Notes: generated from the sequence alone by a model not told the origin. A stretch of DNA of 64,000 nt from Heterodera schachtii (GCA_023374025.1 SIJG01000100.1:10200-74199); one strand, 5' to 3'; counted from the first letter of the stretch, positions 1 to 12,372 are shown. Numbers and translations are program-made.

Positions 1-653
1 AGTGAAACACGAAAATGTTTCTAGAATGAATGACAAAATACATAATTCTTAAACATTCAGGAATTTATAAACCGATGCTTTGCACAAGTTGATCAGATCA
101 CCCTTAAGGATGATATGAAGTGGCCAAAATTTTAAGCACCAAGTGGGATGAAAAACATATTCTTTGGAAAAACTATAAATTTTTTATATTCATTCGCTTT
201 AACCTGCTTAACTCATATATAATCACATTATAAAAATTTAATTTTGATCACTCAACTATTCAAAAAAAAATTTTTCTTATTTTTTAGACAATTCAATCCA
301 TAAATAGTGGTCCGCAAATGTCGCACTACGATTTTTTTCTGGATTTCTTTATGGTTTAAATAGTAAGTAGGAAAAACACTGCGTTTACCAACAAAAATCA
401 GGACTTAAATTTACAAAAAAGCTTAAATTAGAATTTATTTTTTAATTAATATTAATAATTATTCTCTCGAGAAGATGGATAGAAAATTTATCAATTTTAT
501 CAATTTATCACTTTTTTAAACAAAAATTATAAACATATTATAAAACAATTCACTCATTAAAAATGAGGAAAATTTGTAAAAATTATGAAAATGCCAAAAT
601 TCAGTTTCATCAAATTACATGAAAATGCCAAAATCAATTTGGTCAAATCGCGC
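1..653. other. Intergenic sequence before BTB copy 1
   Basis: No gene seen. The stretch around 470-530 (an 'agaagatgga' block followed by repeated TTTATCA) recurs at about 19965-20010 in the spacer before BTB copy 7. It is therefore spacer belonging to the duplicated BTB unit and probably marks the upstream side of a further copy beyond the window edge. Confidence 0.5.
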
Positions 654-1888
654 TCATTTCTCGGACAGTCGGACAGACAAAGCGTACAAAAATTCTTTGC
701 TAATAATAGGCAAAAAATGTTCATGGTTGGAATTAAAAAAGGCACGCAATTTGTTAACATCAAATGGAAAAAATAATTCTAAACGGGGCAATTAAATTAA
801 TAATTTAAATATTTTAAAATTAATCACTTTAAAATTGTCAAGTCCGTAGCGATCAATCAAAAGGAAACGGTCGATCAATGGAATTTCCACGCAATTGATC
901 AGATGCGTCGGGAGGACCCATAACTGAACTAGGCTCCCAAATTGAGCTCCCAGGTGCTCTAATTTGCAATAGGGGGTGGCTATATTATAGGAAATGTGAT
1001 ATTTTTAAAATGAAAAAGTTGGTACTTCTTTTTGTTGGCCTTTCTGTTTTTCACCTGTTTGTCACCAATTTGAACCGTTAAATCATCGTCCGTTGAGCTG
1101 TTGGAAGGCGCAGGGAACGCACTTAATTGGGAAACAATAAATATAAATATGTTTAATGATCGGAGGAAACAGCACTCGCAACTCAACCGGGATCAGTACT
1201 TATTTTTCTGGCTTTTTAAAAGGACTTACTGGGTTTGTTTTTTCATAAAATCCCAAGCTAAAAAGTTTGTCATCGAAAATTCGAATCGAACCCAAAAAAC
1301 AAAAAAAAAATGGTAAAGTGGGGGTCCGGCGGTGCCGAAAGCGTGACGAGATCATTATTAATAATATTATTTACTTTTTCTCCCGCTTTTTAAGAATTCG
1401 AATAACAAATGAACGAGAATCATTGGCACGGATGTTGAAACTAATTTCACTGCCCTTTTTGAATATTTGGGTCTAAAATAATATTAATTGCATTTTTAAA
1501 GTTTGATCATTTCTTTAAACTTACACTAATGATCAGTTGTGCCCCATTTTTGTCCCATTTCCAATGGATAATTTGTGCCAATGGCACAGAATTTGGCTTG
1601 GAAGAAGAAACATTGCCAATGTCCGTGATTCGCAATCCGCGAGAAAAGTATGCCATAAATTCACTAAATAAGTACATAAGTGTGATTTACATAGAAAAAA
1701 TCATTTGGCTAATTATGCTATTAAATTTTATTGCGTTTTAAATATTTTTGATATTTTAAAATTAAAACACTGAATTACAGTGCTGCAAATTAAGTCACAT
1801 CACGAAATGTACAGTTGTTACAGTCCCCGGCAATTAATTCACTGATCGCTTTTTCGTCAACAACAATAAATTCGTCAAAGATTTCCAT
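654..1888 (-). pseudogene. BTB/POZ protein, array copy 1 (nonsense codon in exon 1)
   Basis: This copy has recognisable counterparts of the exons of the intact copy 2. Exon 1 begins MEIFDEFIVVDEKAI (start at 1888) and ends at a donor near 1778. The codon that reads Gln in the other copies (VTQFAA) is TAA here, so translation would stop about 30 residues in. Further on come the exon with RSFVIRILKKREK (about 1375-1473), the short exon ending DLTVQIGDKQ (about 1045-1110), and a terminal exon with FLYALSVRLSEK followed by TGA at 654-656. The near-invariant BTB exon (VSAHWLSSVSP) and the helical exon after it are not present, because the unit is about 0.7 kb shorter than copy 2. The copy thus lacks the BTB core and is a decayed member. 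A sequencing error could explain the stop codon but not the missing exons. Confidence 0.75.
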
Positions 1889-2122
1889 TGATTATGTGCT
1901 TTTAATTAAAAAAATAATAATTTTTATTTATTAACACATTTAGATAAAATGTTGGCAATTTCGGGCTGTGAATTTGGGTAAAACTTTTTTCTTAAAAACT
2001 ATACAAATTTAATAGGAGAAAAAGCCTTAAAATGAGGAAAACATTTTTGAAAGATGCAAATGCAATTCCATGATCAATATTTTTAAGCTCAGAGAAATCG
2101 TTGTTTATTCAAATGAATGAAT

Positions 2123-2130
2123 TTGTTTAC
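2123..2130 (-). promoter_or_regulatory. TTGTTTAC (GTAAACAA) element upstream of BTB copy 1
   Basis: This is a forkhead/DAF-16-type octamer 235 nt upstream of the copy 1 start. It lies in a conserved block (gatcaatatttttaaggtca, then TTGTTTATTCAAATGAATTTGTTTACATG, then aagaacaaaagacatgaagg) found upstream of all six visible BTB starts. Conservation is seen directly; forkhead control is inference from the known DAF-16 consensus. Confidence 0.4.
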
Positions 2131-2600
2131 ATGAGAAAAGAACAAAAGACATGAAGGAAAATAGAAAAACAAATAGGTAAGATTAATAGCTTAAGAAAGT
2201 GATAACTAAACAATTGCCAAGTTTATTCATTCATCATTAGTTAATTGACTTAATAATAGAAAAGTCCGTGACTAATTGGTCCCACTATTGACCGTCCACC
2301 TGCAATATGTTTAGTGTCGCCAATCACTCATTAAAGCTAAAAAAAATGCCCCTAATTACCCTTATTAATATAATTAGTTTTTTTTTGTTTTTGTATTAAA
2401 TCAAAAATATTCTAAAATGTTTGACACAATAAAAGCTTACTTGATAAATAATTATAACAAAAACTTTTAATTCAAATCATAGAAAATAACAATTCTCTCA
2501 TTAAAATGAGGAAAATTTGTAAAAAAAAATAACAACATTTTATGAAAATGTCAAAAATCAATTTGTTCAAAGCCTGATCCAATCGGCAGAATAAAAAAAA

Positions 2601-4609
2601 TCATCCACAAAGTCGGACGGACAAAGTGTACAAAAATTCTTTGCTGATAAAAGGCACAAATTGTTCACTGTTCGCAGTGAAAAAGGCACGGAATTTGTCA
2701 ACATTCAATTGCAAAAAGTAATTCTAAAAGTGGAAAATAAAAATTTAAAATTAAAATTATTTAAAATTCAAAAATTTTTAAAAAAATCACTTTCAAATTG
2801 TCGAGTCCGTAGCGATCAATCAAAAGGAAACGGTCAATCAGCGGAATTTCCACGCAATTGATCAGATGCAATTCGCAGCGCGACTTCAACGGGGCCACCT
2901 GAAAATAGAACACTTCGTTTAGTAAAATCTTTCAAAAATTAATAATACGGGCGAAAAATATAAGATTGGCTTAAAGTAAATAAATTTTAGAGGATTTTTT
3001 GGTCCTTTTTTAATTTAAAAAAAAATTAAAAATGTGCCAAAATTTTCTTCTTTTTTTTTGGACTTTTTGAATGGCACCCACCTGGAAGTAATCGGCCAAT
3101 TTGAGCAGCATCAGCACATTTTTGGCTGAAATTGGGAATCCGTTTAAAAAATGAAAATATCATAATTTTAATCCAATAAAAATGGGAGAGAAATTTTTCA
3201 GGCGAATAAATACAATACAGTATAAATGAATTACGGTTTGGCATAAATGGTCCGCTCATTGTCAGATAAGTGATGGCCTCCAAAAACTCGATGAATTGGT
3301 CCATGTCCACGCCCAATTCGTCCAAAGTGATCATTCGCTGCTGCTTCTCCTTCATCTCCACGCTGAGCATGCGACTGATCACCGGGGAAACGGACGACAG
3401 CCAATGGGCGGACACAGCGATCTGATCAACAAGATTAATTAATAGAGTGATCTGACCGGGATTTTTTAGCGATCTAATTACAGGTCCTTAAAAGAAACTT
3501 TTAATTTTTCATAAGTGATCTGATCAGGTTTTTTTATCGATTATTTGATCGAATTCTAACGATGGGTTCTGTTCAATGAGTCTGATAAAGTTGTCAATGA
3601 CCTCCCCTAGTTGGAAAAAAAAGTAAAGTGAGGGGAGGGGGGGGGGAGTAAGCTTAGCGTTGGCTGTTTGATGGTGATTTTTCACCTGTTTGTCACCAAT
3701 TTTCACAGTCAAATCGTCGTCCATTGAGCTGTTGAAAGGTGCCGGGAAAGCACTTAAAAAGCATAAAAAAAATGGAAAAGAATATTAAATCAATTAGTGA
3801 TGCGGAGAAATTATTTCAGCCACTATCAATTATTAAGCATATTTTACTTTTTTTCATCGGACTGCTTCTTCTCCCGCTTTTTGAGAATACGGATAACAAA
3901 TGATGAACCATTGGCATTGGCACCGAAGCCGTATTCAGAAATAAGTTGACTGCCCTTGGTGAGTGTATGTGTCTGAAAATAATTTTTGTTAATCAAATTT
4001 GAAAGTTTGATCATTTTTCTTTAAATTTCTTACTTCTTTGATCTGTTGTGCCCCATTTTTGTCCCAATTCCAACGGATAATTTGTGCCAATGGCTCTTCA
4101 TTTGGATTGGAAGCATTGCCAATGTCCTTGATTTTCAATGCGGGATAATCGCTTGTCAAAAATTCACTAAATTGATTCAATTTTTTTGTACAAATGTTAA
4201 TAAATCACAAATAAATTTCAAAAATTTACTAAGCGGCGCTTATCGACACCACCTGACCCACTAATTTATTAAAAAAATAGATCAGAATTGCAAAATGTTG
4301 ATTTTATGGGCAAAATCTGTTAATAACTGCACTCAAATTTTCAAAATTTTTATTGGAATAAATTGCAAAAAAAAAAAATTAAAAATTTATGAGCAGACCA
4401 CACCTTACTTAACTAAGGAATTAAAAAAAAATTCCAAATTAAAAAAAAAATGTTTGATTTTCTATTATTTATATTTAAAAATGGAATTACAGTGCAGCAA
4501 ATTGGGTCACATCACGAAATGTACATTTGCATTCTCTACAATTTTTGTTGATATTTAATTCACTGATCGCTTTTTCGTCAACAACAATAAATTCGTCAAA
4601 GATTTCCAT
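2601..4609 (-). CDS. BTB/POZ domain protein, array copy 2 (intact, 301 aa)
   Basis: Eight exons were placed from splice signals: 4491-4609, 4034-4166, 3848-3972, 3686-3752, 3235-3421, 3082-3125, 2791-2898 and 2601-2723. They sum to 906 nt and all phases agree, giving 301 residues. Residues 1-40 include MEIFDEFIVVDEKA and a Cys cluster. Residues 41-125 include PLAQIIRWNWDKNG and FVIRILKKREKK; this region is of unknown type and might be a diverged MATH-like domain. The BTB fold starts near residue 140 (DDDLTVKIGDKQ, then VSAHWLSSVSPVISRML, then MDQFIEFLEAI) and continues through NVLMLLKLADYFQ and LKSRCELHLINCVEIPL to a helical tail. BTB proteins of this class are usually CUL3 ubiquitin-ligase adaptors; that role is inferred. 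The start is the conserved MEIFDEF found at every copy. Confidence 0.85.
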
Positions 4610-4702
4610 TGAATGTGATTTAAGTTCTGTTTCTGTTGAAAAAAAATTAATTTATTTATTTTACATATTCTTAGATAAAAAAAATGTTTGGCAATGAAAA
4701 AT

Positions 4703-4781
4703 CAGAGATCGGTATTTTGAAAAAAGTCTGGACCTGGATTTCCTGGACAAAAATCCAGGCCTGGATCCAGGCCGAGCTCTA
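4703..4781. mobile_element. 79-bp hAT-like micro-element
   Basis: The ends read CAGAGATCGG and, inverted, TAGAGCTCGG. The interior is built of CCTGGA/TCCAGG palindromes. The flanks TGAAAAAT and ATGAAAAT look like an imperfect 8-bp target duplication. A related 134-bp element lies at 18520-18653. It sits about 95 nt upstream of the BTB copy 2 start. Confidence 0.45.
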
Positions 4782-5058
4782 ATGAAAATTAATGACAGTG
4801 AACTTATATGTACATTATAAACGAATTTTATGAATTCTATTTTTTCGCTTAAGGGAATTACCGGACTTTCAGGCTTTAGATTTATGAAAAATTTTGTTGT
4901 CAAAAGATAATACAAATTTCAAAGATTTTTTTTTTTTTTGGTAATTAAAAATTGGAAAAACCTTCATAAATGTGGCAAACATTTTTATAAAAATGCAAAT
5001 GCAACTCAATGATCAATATTTTTAAGGTCAAAAATATTGTTTATTCAGATGTATGAAT

Positions 5059-5066
5059 TTGTTTAC
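5059..5066 (-). promoter_or_regulatory. TTGTTTAC element upstream of BTB copy 2
   Basis: Exact TTGTTTAC 450 nt before the start. The greater distance partly reflects the micro-element inserted at 4703-4781. Confidence 0.4.
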
Positions 5067-5341
5067 ATGTGTAAAGAACAAAAGACATGAAGGAAAACAG
5101 AAAACTAATTGATTAATTTTGAAATGCTAAAAGCCCCATCAATTTTAATATAAAAAATGTTTTCTTTAATGTTAAAAGCAAGCATAATTTTTTCAAATGT
5201 TTGATACAAACTTACTTGATAAATTCATTATAGCAAAAAAACATTTAATGCAAATCATAGAAAATAACAATTCTCATTAAAAATGAAGAAATTTCATAAC
5301 AAAAAATATTTAATGAAAATGCCAAAATAAATTTGATCAAA

Positions 5342-7376
5342 TCAAAGCCCGGCCATCGCTCGTACAGATAAAGCGTACAAAAATTCTTTGCTGATAACAG
5401 GGAAAAACTGTTTATGGTTGGCATTGAAAAAGGCACGCAATTTGTCAATATTCAAATCCGAAAAATAATTCTAAACGGAGAAATTAAAATAAATAATTTA
5501 AAATTATTTTAAAATTTTAAATATTTAAATGTCACTTTAAAATTGTCAAGTCCGAAGTGTTCAATCAGAAGGAAACGGTCGATCAGCGGAATTTCCACGC
5601 AATTGATCAGATGCGTTTCGCAGCGCGACTTCAACGCGGTCACCTCAAAACAGAGAAGCACTTTTACTAGAAAAAGCAAATTCATTAGCAAATTTGGGGT
5701 CATTTCATGGCAATTAATTTAAAGTGAGCAAATATAAACATTAAAAGCAAATTAAAATTAATTTTTGGTTAATTAGTTTTTGGAAAAGTCAAGTAAAAAA
5801 GTGACAAATATTATGGTGATTTAATTTAATATTTAAATTAAAATGATCAGACAGGGAAAAGAGGATGTGATAAGTGATCAGAGGACCCACCTGGAAATAA
5901 TCGGCCAATTTGAGAAGCATCAGCACATTTTTTGCTAAAAATTGGGGAATCCGTTTCAAAAAATCAAATTTCAACCCCAAGAGGAGATTAATTTTTTAGA
6001 GAGTTGAGTTGATTAAATACGGTATCATAGAATTACGGTTTGGCAGAAAAGGTCGGCTCATTGTCAGATAAGAGATGGCCTCCAAAAACTCCATGAATTG
6101 GTCCATGTCCACGCCCAATTCGTCCAAAGTGATCATTCGCTGCTGCTTCTCTTTCATCTCCACGCTGAGCATGCGACTGATCACCGGGGAAACGGACGAC
6201 AGCCAATGGGCGGACACAGCGATCTGATCAGGAAAGATGAATTGAACAGTGATCTGACCAAGATTAATCAGCAGTCTATCAAATTTTAGCAATGATTTAA
6301 TATTTTTTAAAATCGGAGCAATGCCCAATATCACTGATCTGATCAAGGATTATCAAAGATCTATCAAATATTATAAGTGTTAAATAAATTGAGGCTGTAA
6401 GGAATGCCATTTTGCTCATTGTTTTTCACCTGTTTGTCACCAATTTTCACCGTTAAATCGTCGTCCGGTGAGCTGTTGGAAGGCGCCGGGAACGGACTTA
6501 ATCGGCGGGAATTAAGTGATCGGATGAGCAGCACTCTCAATTCCAACCGGGATCAGTACTTGTTTTTCTGGTTCTTTAAATGGACCTACTGAGTTTGTTT
6601 TTTCGTAAAATTCCTTAAGCTAAAAAGTTTGCCATATCGAACCCAAAAATATGGTCATCTTGACTAATAAGCCATTTCGGAATATGGAATGCGAAGATCT
6701 ATTTTCGCCAGTGCTATTTCAAAAATTTGATCGCGGAGTGCAAAAAAATGCCTTTTTTGGGCTAGTTTTAACAACAAAAAAAAAAGTGTAAATGTTGGCC
6801 CGGCGGTGCCGAAAGGCGCCGCCGGGATTATTAATTAATTTTTATAATACTTACTTTTTCTCCCGCTTTTTAAGAATTCGAATAACAAATGAACGAGAAA
6901 CATTGGCATAAATGTTGAAACTAACTTCACTGCCCTTTTTGAGTATTTGGGTCTAAAATAATATTTGTTAATTAAATTATAAAGTTTGATCATTTCTTTA
7001 ATACTTCATTGATCTGTTGTGCCCCTTTTCTTCCCAAATCCAACGGACAATTTGTGCCAATGGCTCAGAATTAGGCGGATTGGAAGAAGCATTGCCAATG
7101 TCCTTGATTTTCAATCCGCCATAATAGCTTGTCATAAATTTACTAAAAAATAAGTACACATTATGATTTACATAGAAAAAAGCATGTTGGCTAATTATAC
7201 TATTAAAATTTGATTTTTTTTAAATATTCTTTTTAAATTTATTTCTAAAAATTGAATTACAGTGCAGCAAATTGGGTCACATCATGAAATGAACAGTTAC
7301 AGTTGCCACAGTTTGGGCCAGAAAATCCATTGATCGCTTTTTCGTCAACAACAATAAATTCGTCAAAGATTTCCAT
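5342..7376 (-). pseudogene. BTB/POZ protein, array copy 3 (frameshift in exon 2)
   Basis: All eight exon equivalents of copy 2 can be found. Exon 1 (start 7376) is open: MEIFDEFIVVDEKAINGFSG, then a Cys-rich stretch and FHDVTQFAA. Exon 2 (about 7015-7145) contains GLKIKDIGNASS and PLAQIVRW, but between the Trp codon and the 'ggggcacaac' block it has one base fewer than the other copies. This breaks the frame at about 7025-7036. Downstream exons are well preserved: FVIRILKKREKK, DDDLTVKIGDKQ, the BTB exon VSAHWLSSVSPVISRML (about 6060-6225), NVLMLLKLADYFQ, CVEIPLIDRFLLIEHFGLDN, and a terminal exon ending SVRAMAGL with TGA at 5342-5344. With only one lesion, this is either a recent pseudogene or an intact gene with an assembly error. 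Confidence 0.65.
6799..6826. repeat. Dispersed GC-rich imperfect palindrome
   Basis: The core reads cccggcggtgcc, a short AT-containing centre, then ggcgccgccggg. Related copies lie near 1324, 14705, 17659, 17792, 19425, 43437, 43623 and 57859. This copy is in an intron of BTB copy 3. It stands out sharply from the AT-rich surroundings. Confidence 0.6.
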
Positions 7377-8772
7377 TAATTATGTGCTTTTATTTTAAAA
7401 AAAATTATTTTATTTATTTTCATATTTAAATAAAATGTTGGCAATTTCAGGCTGTGAATTTGGGGAAATTTTTTTCTTAAAAACCATATAAATTTTCAAA
7501 GAAAATTTGAAAATTAAAAAGAGAAAAATTTAAAAATATGGAAAACATTTTTTGAAAGATGCAAATGCAACTCTTATGATCAATATTTTTAAGGTCAGAG
7601 AAATCGTTGTTTATTCAAATGATTTGTTTACATGTGAAAAGAACAAAAGACATGAAGGAAAATAGAAAAACAAAAAGCGTTAATTTCTTAATTAACTCAT
7701 AACTAAACCAATTACCAAGTTTATTCATTCCATCACTAATTGACGTCATAATGGAAAAACCCGTGATTAATTGGTCCCACTAATTGACACGGCAATATGC
7801 TTGGTACGCCAGTCACTCATCAAAGATAAAATGGGCACAAAATTTGAGAAATAATACCAATAATTCAAAATTTAAGCAAAAAAGACAATAAAACTAGGGC
7901 GGGATATATATAGAAATCCATTTTCCCTAGACTTTGGGGGCCTGAAACGCATGAAAAACATGTTTTTAGCTTGGTTTGAAGCTTCTAGGATGGAGTTCCA
8001 TATCCATATTTTGGGATTTTTCCAAAAAACCTCCATTAGAAAGGCCCCCCCCCCCATCAGCTAACTTGACCTTTTTGACCCCAAAACCGGAAAATTCTTC
8101 AAAAAATCATTTTTTCGCAAAATTTTTTCGAGAATATTGAATACCGGTAAATTAATTTTTTTTTTTTAATTAAGAAATTTATGTCAAAAATAAAGCAAAA
8201 AAGCTAAAATTTCGCTTTCGATTTGATTTTTCGCTAAAAATTAGTAAATTTTAGCTTTATCGTCTTTTTGTTCTTCTAAAATGATTTTTAATACCGTATT
8301 TAGCCATTTTTGAAGGTTTTACTTTATATTTAACGAATTTAAAGAAATTTTGGGAAATTATACACTCAATTTTGAAAATTTATTTCAATATTTTGCTATT
8401 TTTGGTCCATATTTTGTGATTTTATGTCCAGATATTTTTCTCCGCACTAATAAAAAATCCATTTTAAAATAAATAATTTTAAGCCAAAAAGAGGAAAAAT
8501 AATACAATCTCTCATTGAAAAATAAGAAAATTATAAAAAAACACATTTTATGAAAATGCCAAAAGAAATCAATTTGATCAAAGCCGAAACCATCAGCAGA
8601 GTTTAACATTTAAAAAATGCCAAGGTGTTTACCAAAATAATTAAAAATGCCTAATTTTCAAAAAAAAATTTATTCAGAAAAAAAAAACAACTCGGATCGA
8701 GAATGTGAAAATTTGTAAAAAAAAAAATCATTTTATGAAAATGTCAAAATCAATTTGATCAAAGCCCGCCGC
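7377..8772. other. Spacer between BTB copies 3 and 4
   Basis: It holds the conserved upstream block with TTGTTTAC at 7624-7631. After that comes unique AT-rich sequence (about 7860-8400) with no exon I can support. At about 8500-8600 there is a partial, non-coding duplicate of the sequence that follows BTB stop codons (aaaatgccaaaagaaatcaat...gatcaaagcc). Confidence 0.45.
7624..7631 (-). promoter_or_regulatory. TTGTTTAC element upstream of BTB copy 3
   Basis: Exact TTGTTTAC 248 nt before the copy 3 start, followed by catgtgaaaagaacaaaag as at copy 2. Confidence 0.4.
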
Positions 8773-10788
8773 TCATTGCTCGGACAGTCGGACAGACAAA
8801 GCGTACAAAAATTCTTTGCTGATAATTGGCATAAACTTTTCATGGTTGGCATTGAAAAAGGTACGCAATTTGTTGACATCAAAATGCAAAAAATAATTCT
8901 AAAAGTTTAAATTGTTTAAAAATTATTAAAAATCTGTTTTAAAAATTAATCACTTTCAAATTGTCAAGTCCGAAGCGTTCAATCAAAAGGAAACGGTCGA
9001 TCGGTGGAATTTCCACGCAATTGATCAGATGCGTTTCACAGCGCGACTTCAACGCGGTCACCTCAAAACGGAAAATAAATTAATATTTGAGAAAACACTT
9101 TTGGCGATAAACAAATAAATTTTGATGAATTTAATTAAAAAGTATTTATGGTAAATTTAGCGCATTTTATTAAAAATATGCCAAGATGTTCTTGTTTGGG
9201 ACTTCTTGAAAGGGCAACCACCTGGAAGAAATCGGCCAATTTGAGCAGCATCAGCACATTTTTGGCTGAAAATTGGAATTTTAAAATCATATTTTCACCT
9301 CTCAGGGGGTTGGATTGAATAAATACGTTATCATGATCATTAATTACGGTTGGGCAGAAAAGGTCCATTCAGATAAGTGATGGCCTCCAAAAACTGCTTG
9401 AATTGGTCCATGTCCACGTCCAATTCGTCCAAAGTGATCATTCGCTGCTGCTTCTCCTTCATCTCCACGCTGAGCATGCGACTGATCACCGGGGAAACGG
9501 ACGACAGCCAATGGGCGGACACAGCGATCTGATTGTGAACAAATTTAGCAGTGGTCTGACCGGGATTTACTGTGGAATTATCAGTGATCCGAACAAATTA
9601 AACATAATGATCAAGCTATGCTATCATTGGTCTGATCAAGGTGATTAGTGAAATGGTCATAATCTCTTTTAAAAATCTGCTCAGAATATAAGGCGACCTT
9701 GATCCAATTCTACAAAAGTTGATTATTTTGGTAAATAATCAACTTAGAAATGACGAAAGGGACTAACTCTTTCTTAATTAGTTCCAATTTTATACATTGC
9801 TCTCTTTCTTTCTGCTGTTTCACCTGTTTGTCACCAAGTTTCACTGTCAATTCGTCGTAACCAGTTGAACTGCTAGAAGATGTCGGGAACGCACTTAATT
9901 GGGGAACAACAAATGTTTAGTGATCAGAGGAGCGCAGGCATTCAACTAGTCCTTTTTAAATGATCCATCAAATTTTTTTTAAATATCAAAGCTATTAAAG
10001 TCGTCCAAAATTCGAATCCGAACCGAAAGTCATCATAACTTTTTTGTAACGTTTACTTTTCATCGGGCTTCTTCTCCCGCTTTTTGAGAATTCGGATAAC
10101 ATATGAGCGAGATTCATTGGTATCGACTCCGTAACTACTTTCACTGCCTTTGTTGAGTGTATTGGTCTAAACAATTTAATTTAATTATTTTTTATATTTG
10201 CTAATTTCTTACTTCAGTGATATATTGTGCCCCATTTTGGCCCCAATACCAACGGACAATTTGTGCCAATGGCTCCAAATTCGACGGATTGGAAGAAGAA
10301 GCATTGCCAATGTCCACGATTTTCAATATGTTATAATATCTGGTTGGCGTAATCATAAATTGACTAAATTGGTTATGCAATTTAAAAATGTAATGAAAAT
10401 GCATATTTTCATATTTTCTTCCCACCCAATTTTCAATTTTGAGCAACTTAAAAACACTTGAAAAAATGCATAGGTATTTTGGTTGCTTAGCACCTCACTT
10501 ATTTTCACAATTTTCTAAAAATGAAATAAAAGTCAAAAAATTTTAATTGGCATCGCCTGACCCCAAAAATACCTAAGTGGCATTTTTTCAGCACTTACTT
10601 AAGTACTTATTTTGTGATTTTAAGCACCCTAAATCATATCCACACTTTTTATATTTTTAAATTTCAAAAATGAATTACAGTGCAGCAAATTGGGTCACAT
10701 CACGAAATGAACAGTTTTTACAGTCTTCAACAGTTAAGTCATTGATCGCTTTTTCGTCAACAACAATAAATTCGTCAAAGATTTCCAT
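8773..10788 (-). CDS. BTB/POZ domain protein, array copy 4
   Basis: The exons recognised match those of copy 2. Exon 1 starts at 10788 and includes KNCSFRDVTQFAA. The next exons contain LKIVDIGNASSSNPSNLEP with PLAQIVRWYWGQNGAQ (about 10215-10355), SRSYVIRILKKREKKPDEK (about 10058-10168), and SAFPTSSSSSTGYDELTVKL (about 9820-9895). The BTB exon VSAHWLSSVSPVISRML...DQFKQFLEAI follows (about 9350-9530), then NVLMLLKLADFFQV, then CVEIPPIDRFLLIERFGLDN. The terminal exon has FDVNKLRTFFNANHEKF and ends SVRLSEQ with TGA at 8773-8775. I saw no stop codon or frameshift. The N-terminal half differs from copy 2 at many residues while the BTB exon is almost unchanged. The CUL3-adaptor role is inferred from the family. 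Confidence 0.75.
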
Positions 10789-11531
10789 TTTAATTTATTT
10801 CTGTTGAAAAAATTAAATAATATATATATATTTTTAAATATTTTAATAAAAAACATTTTGGCAATGAATATGAGTGGCAGTGGAATTTAGCGGATTATAT
10901 AAAATGTTAAAATTGAATTTTAATAAATATTATTCACTTTCTTCTTTCTTTTTTTTTGATAAGGGAACCATCGGACTTTGAATTTAGGAAAAATTTATCA
11001 AAAAAATAACAGAAACTTTAAAAAAATATAATAAAATTTTTTATTGCCAATTAAAATGTAAAAAAAAACATTCAAAAATGTGAAAAATATTTTTGGAAAG
11101 ATGCAAATGTTTTGATTGTGAGACCAAATGATCGATATTCTTTAAGGCCAGAAATGTTGTTTATTTATATAAAATGAATATGTTTACATGTGCTGAGAAT
11201 AAAGTGAGAGGAAATTTATGTAAATCAAATAAATTTATATTTGAATAAAAAAACACGGAAAATTTTCGATAATTTTTAAAAAATTGAATTTTATAGAGTA
11301 AATAAAATTTACGGTGCTATTGTATGTCGTTATAAAAAAAAGCCATCAAATGAAATTTTTAACAAAAAATTACCCAAGCTTTGGTCAAAAGCAACTAAAT
11401 AAAAGAAATCAAAATTTCTTTAATATTTAATTCATTTTTAAAACAGAAAATGTAATAATTTTAAATTATTCATTTATTTAATAATTAGGACTGGCAATAC
11501 ATTTACTGTATTTATTTTTCATTTTTTGTTT
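10789..11531. other. Upstream region of BTB copy 4
   Basis: Contains the conserved promoter-like block (forkhead-type ATGTTTAC at 11180-11187, 392 nt from the start). The rest is AT-rich sequence without a supportable gene. Confidence 0.4.
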
Positions 11532-11660
11532 TTAATTAATTTTTAAATTATTTAAAAGCCCAACAGCATTCTCATCCTCCGGATTGGCACCATTTTCCAA
11601 AAGAATTTTCATAATTTTTGCGTGACCACCACCTGCGACCATATGAAGTGTCGTCGCCTC
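11532..11660 (-). pseudogene. Isolated ankyrin-repeat exon fragment
   Basis: On the minus strand the frame reads EATTLHMVAGGGHAKIMKILL then ENGANPEDENAVG and LLNNLKIN before TAA at 11532-11534. This is a near-consensus ankyrin repeat (TxLHxxAxxGHxxIxxxLLxxGAxxxxxD). No further ankyrin repeats or a clear 3' splice site occur upstream on this strand, so it looks like a stranded exon. It is not a copy of any exon of the ankyrin gene at 60.35-62.54 kb that I could recognise. It lies in the enlarged spacer between BTB copies 4 and 5. Confidence 0.6.
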
Positions 11661-12130
11661 GAGGTAATATTAAAATTAAAAAGCGTAAGTTAAATTTATT
11701 TAAATAATTAAACCACGTCTGGTGTTCATTCTATGAAAATAATTATTTGAAAGATTTTTAAAATTTCCGTCTTTTTTTGTTTGAAAAATCCTAAAATTTT
11801 ACAATTTTAGCGCAACCTTTTAATATATTTAAATTTTCAAATTTTCATCGATTTGGCGGCCATCGCTAAGCGCCTGGCCCATAAATAATTTTCTTCTTTT
11901 TTAGTGTTTAATTAATTTTAATTATGATATGGACAATAAATTTTTTTTAGTTTGTTTTTAGTAAAATAATATGAAAAAAAGGTTTTTTAAATCACGTTTT
12001 TAGTGGAATAAAAATTGGAATTTCAGTACTTTTTTTTTGTTTTAAACCAATCTGAAAAACTTTTCCTATTTTCAGCTGTTAATACAGTTACGATATTTCG
12101 ACTTTAGTATAAAGGTATAAACTAAGGTAG

Positions 12131-12372
12131 AGCTCCCTTTTGTATCGTCCGGTACTGTAAGCCTCTGCAGAGACGCTGCAGTGAATGCGCTCTCTCGCAG
12201 CGGCGGAGAGACGCAGATGGTAGTCGCACAATGGCAATCGCTGCACCAGAGAGTGGTGACATTTCATCCCAGCGTAGCGAGTGACCACTAACTGTGCGAC
12301 CATCTGCGTCTCTGCCCCGCGAGAGAGCGCCTTCACTGCAGCGTCTTTGAAAAGGCCGACACAAAAGGGAGC
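12131..12372. mobile_element. GC-rich fold-back element (about 240 bp)
   Basis: The left end agctcccttttgt pairs with acaaaagggagc at the right end. Internally gcgctctctcgc, gagacgcagatggt and gtcgcaca pair with tgtgcgac, accatctgcgtctc and gcgagagagcgc. An inner pair (gagtggtgacat / gtgaccac) continues the hairpin. The whole unit is an imperfect palindrome that would fold into one long stem, as fold-back/MITE elements do. No target duplication was identified. Open frames over it on the minus strand are by-products of its GC content. Confidence 0.65.
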
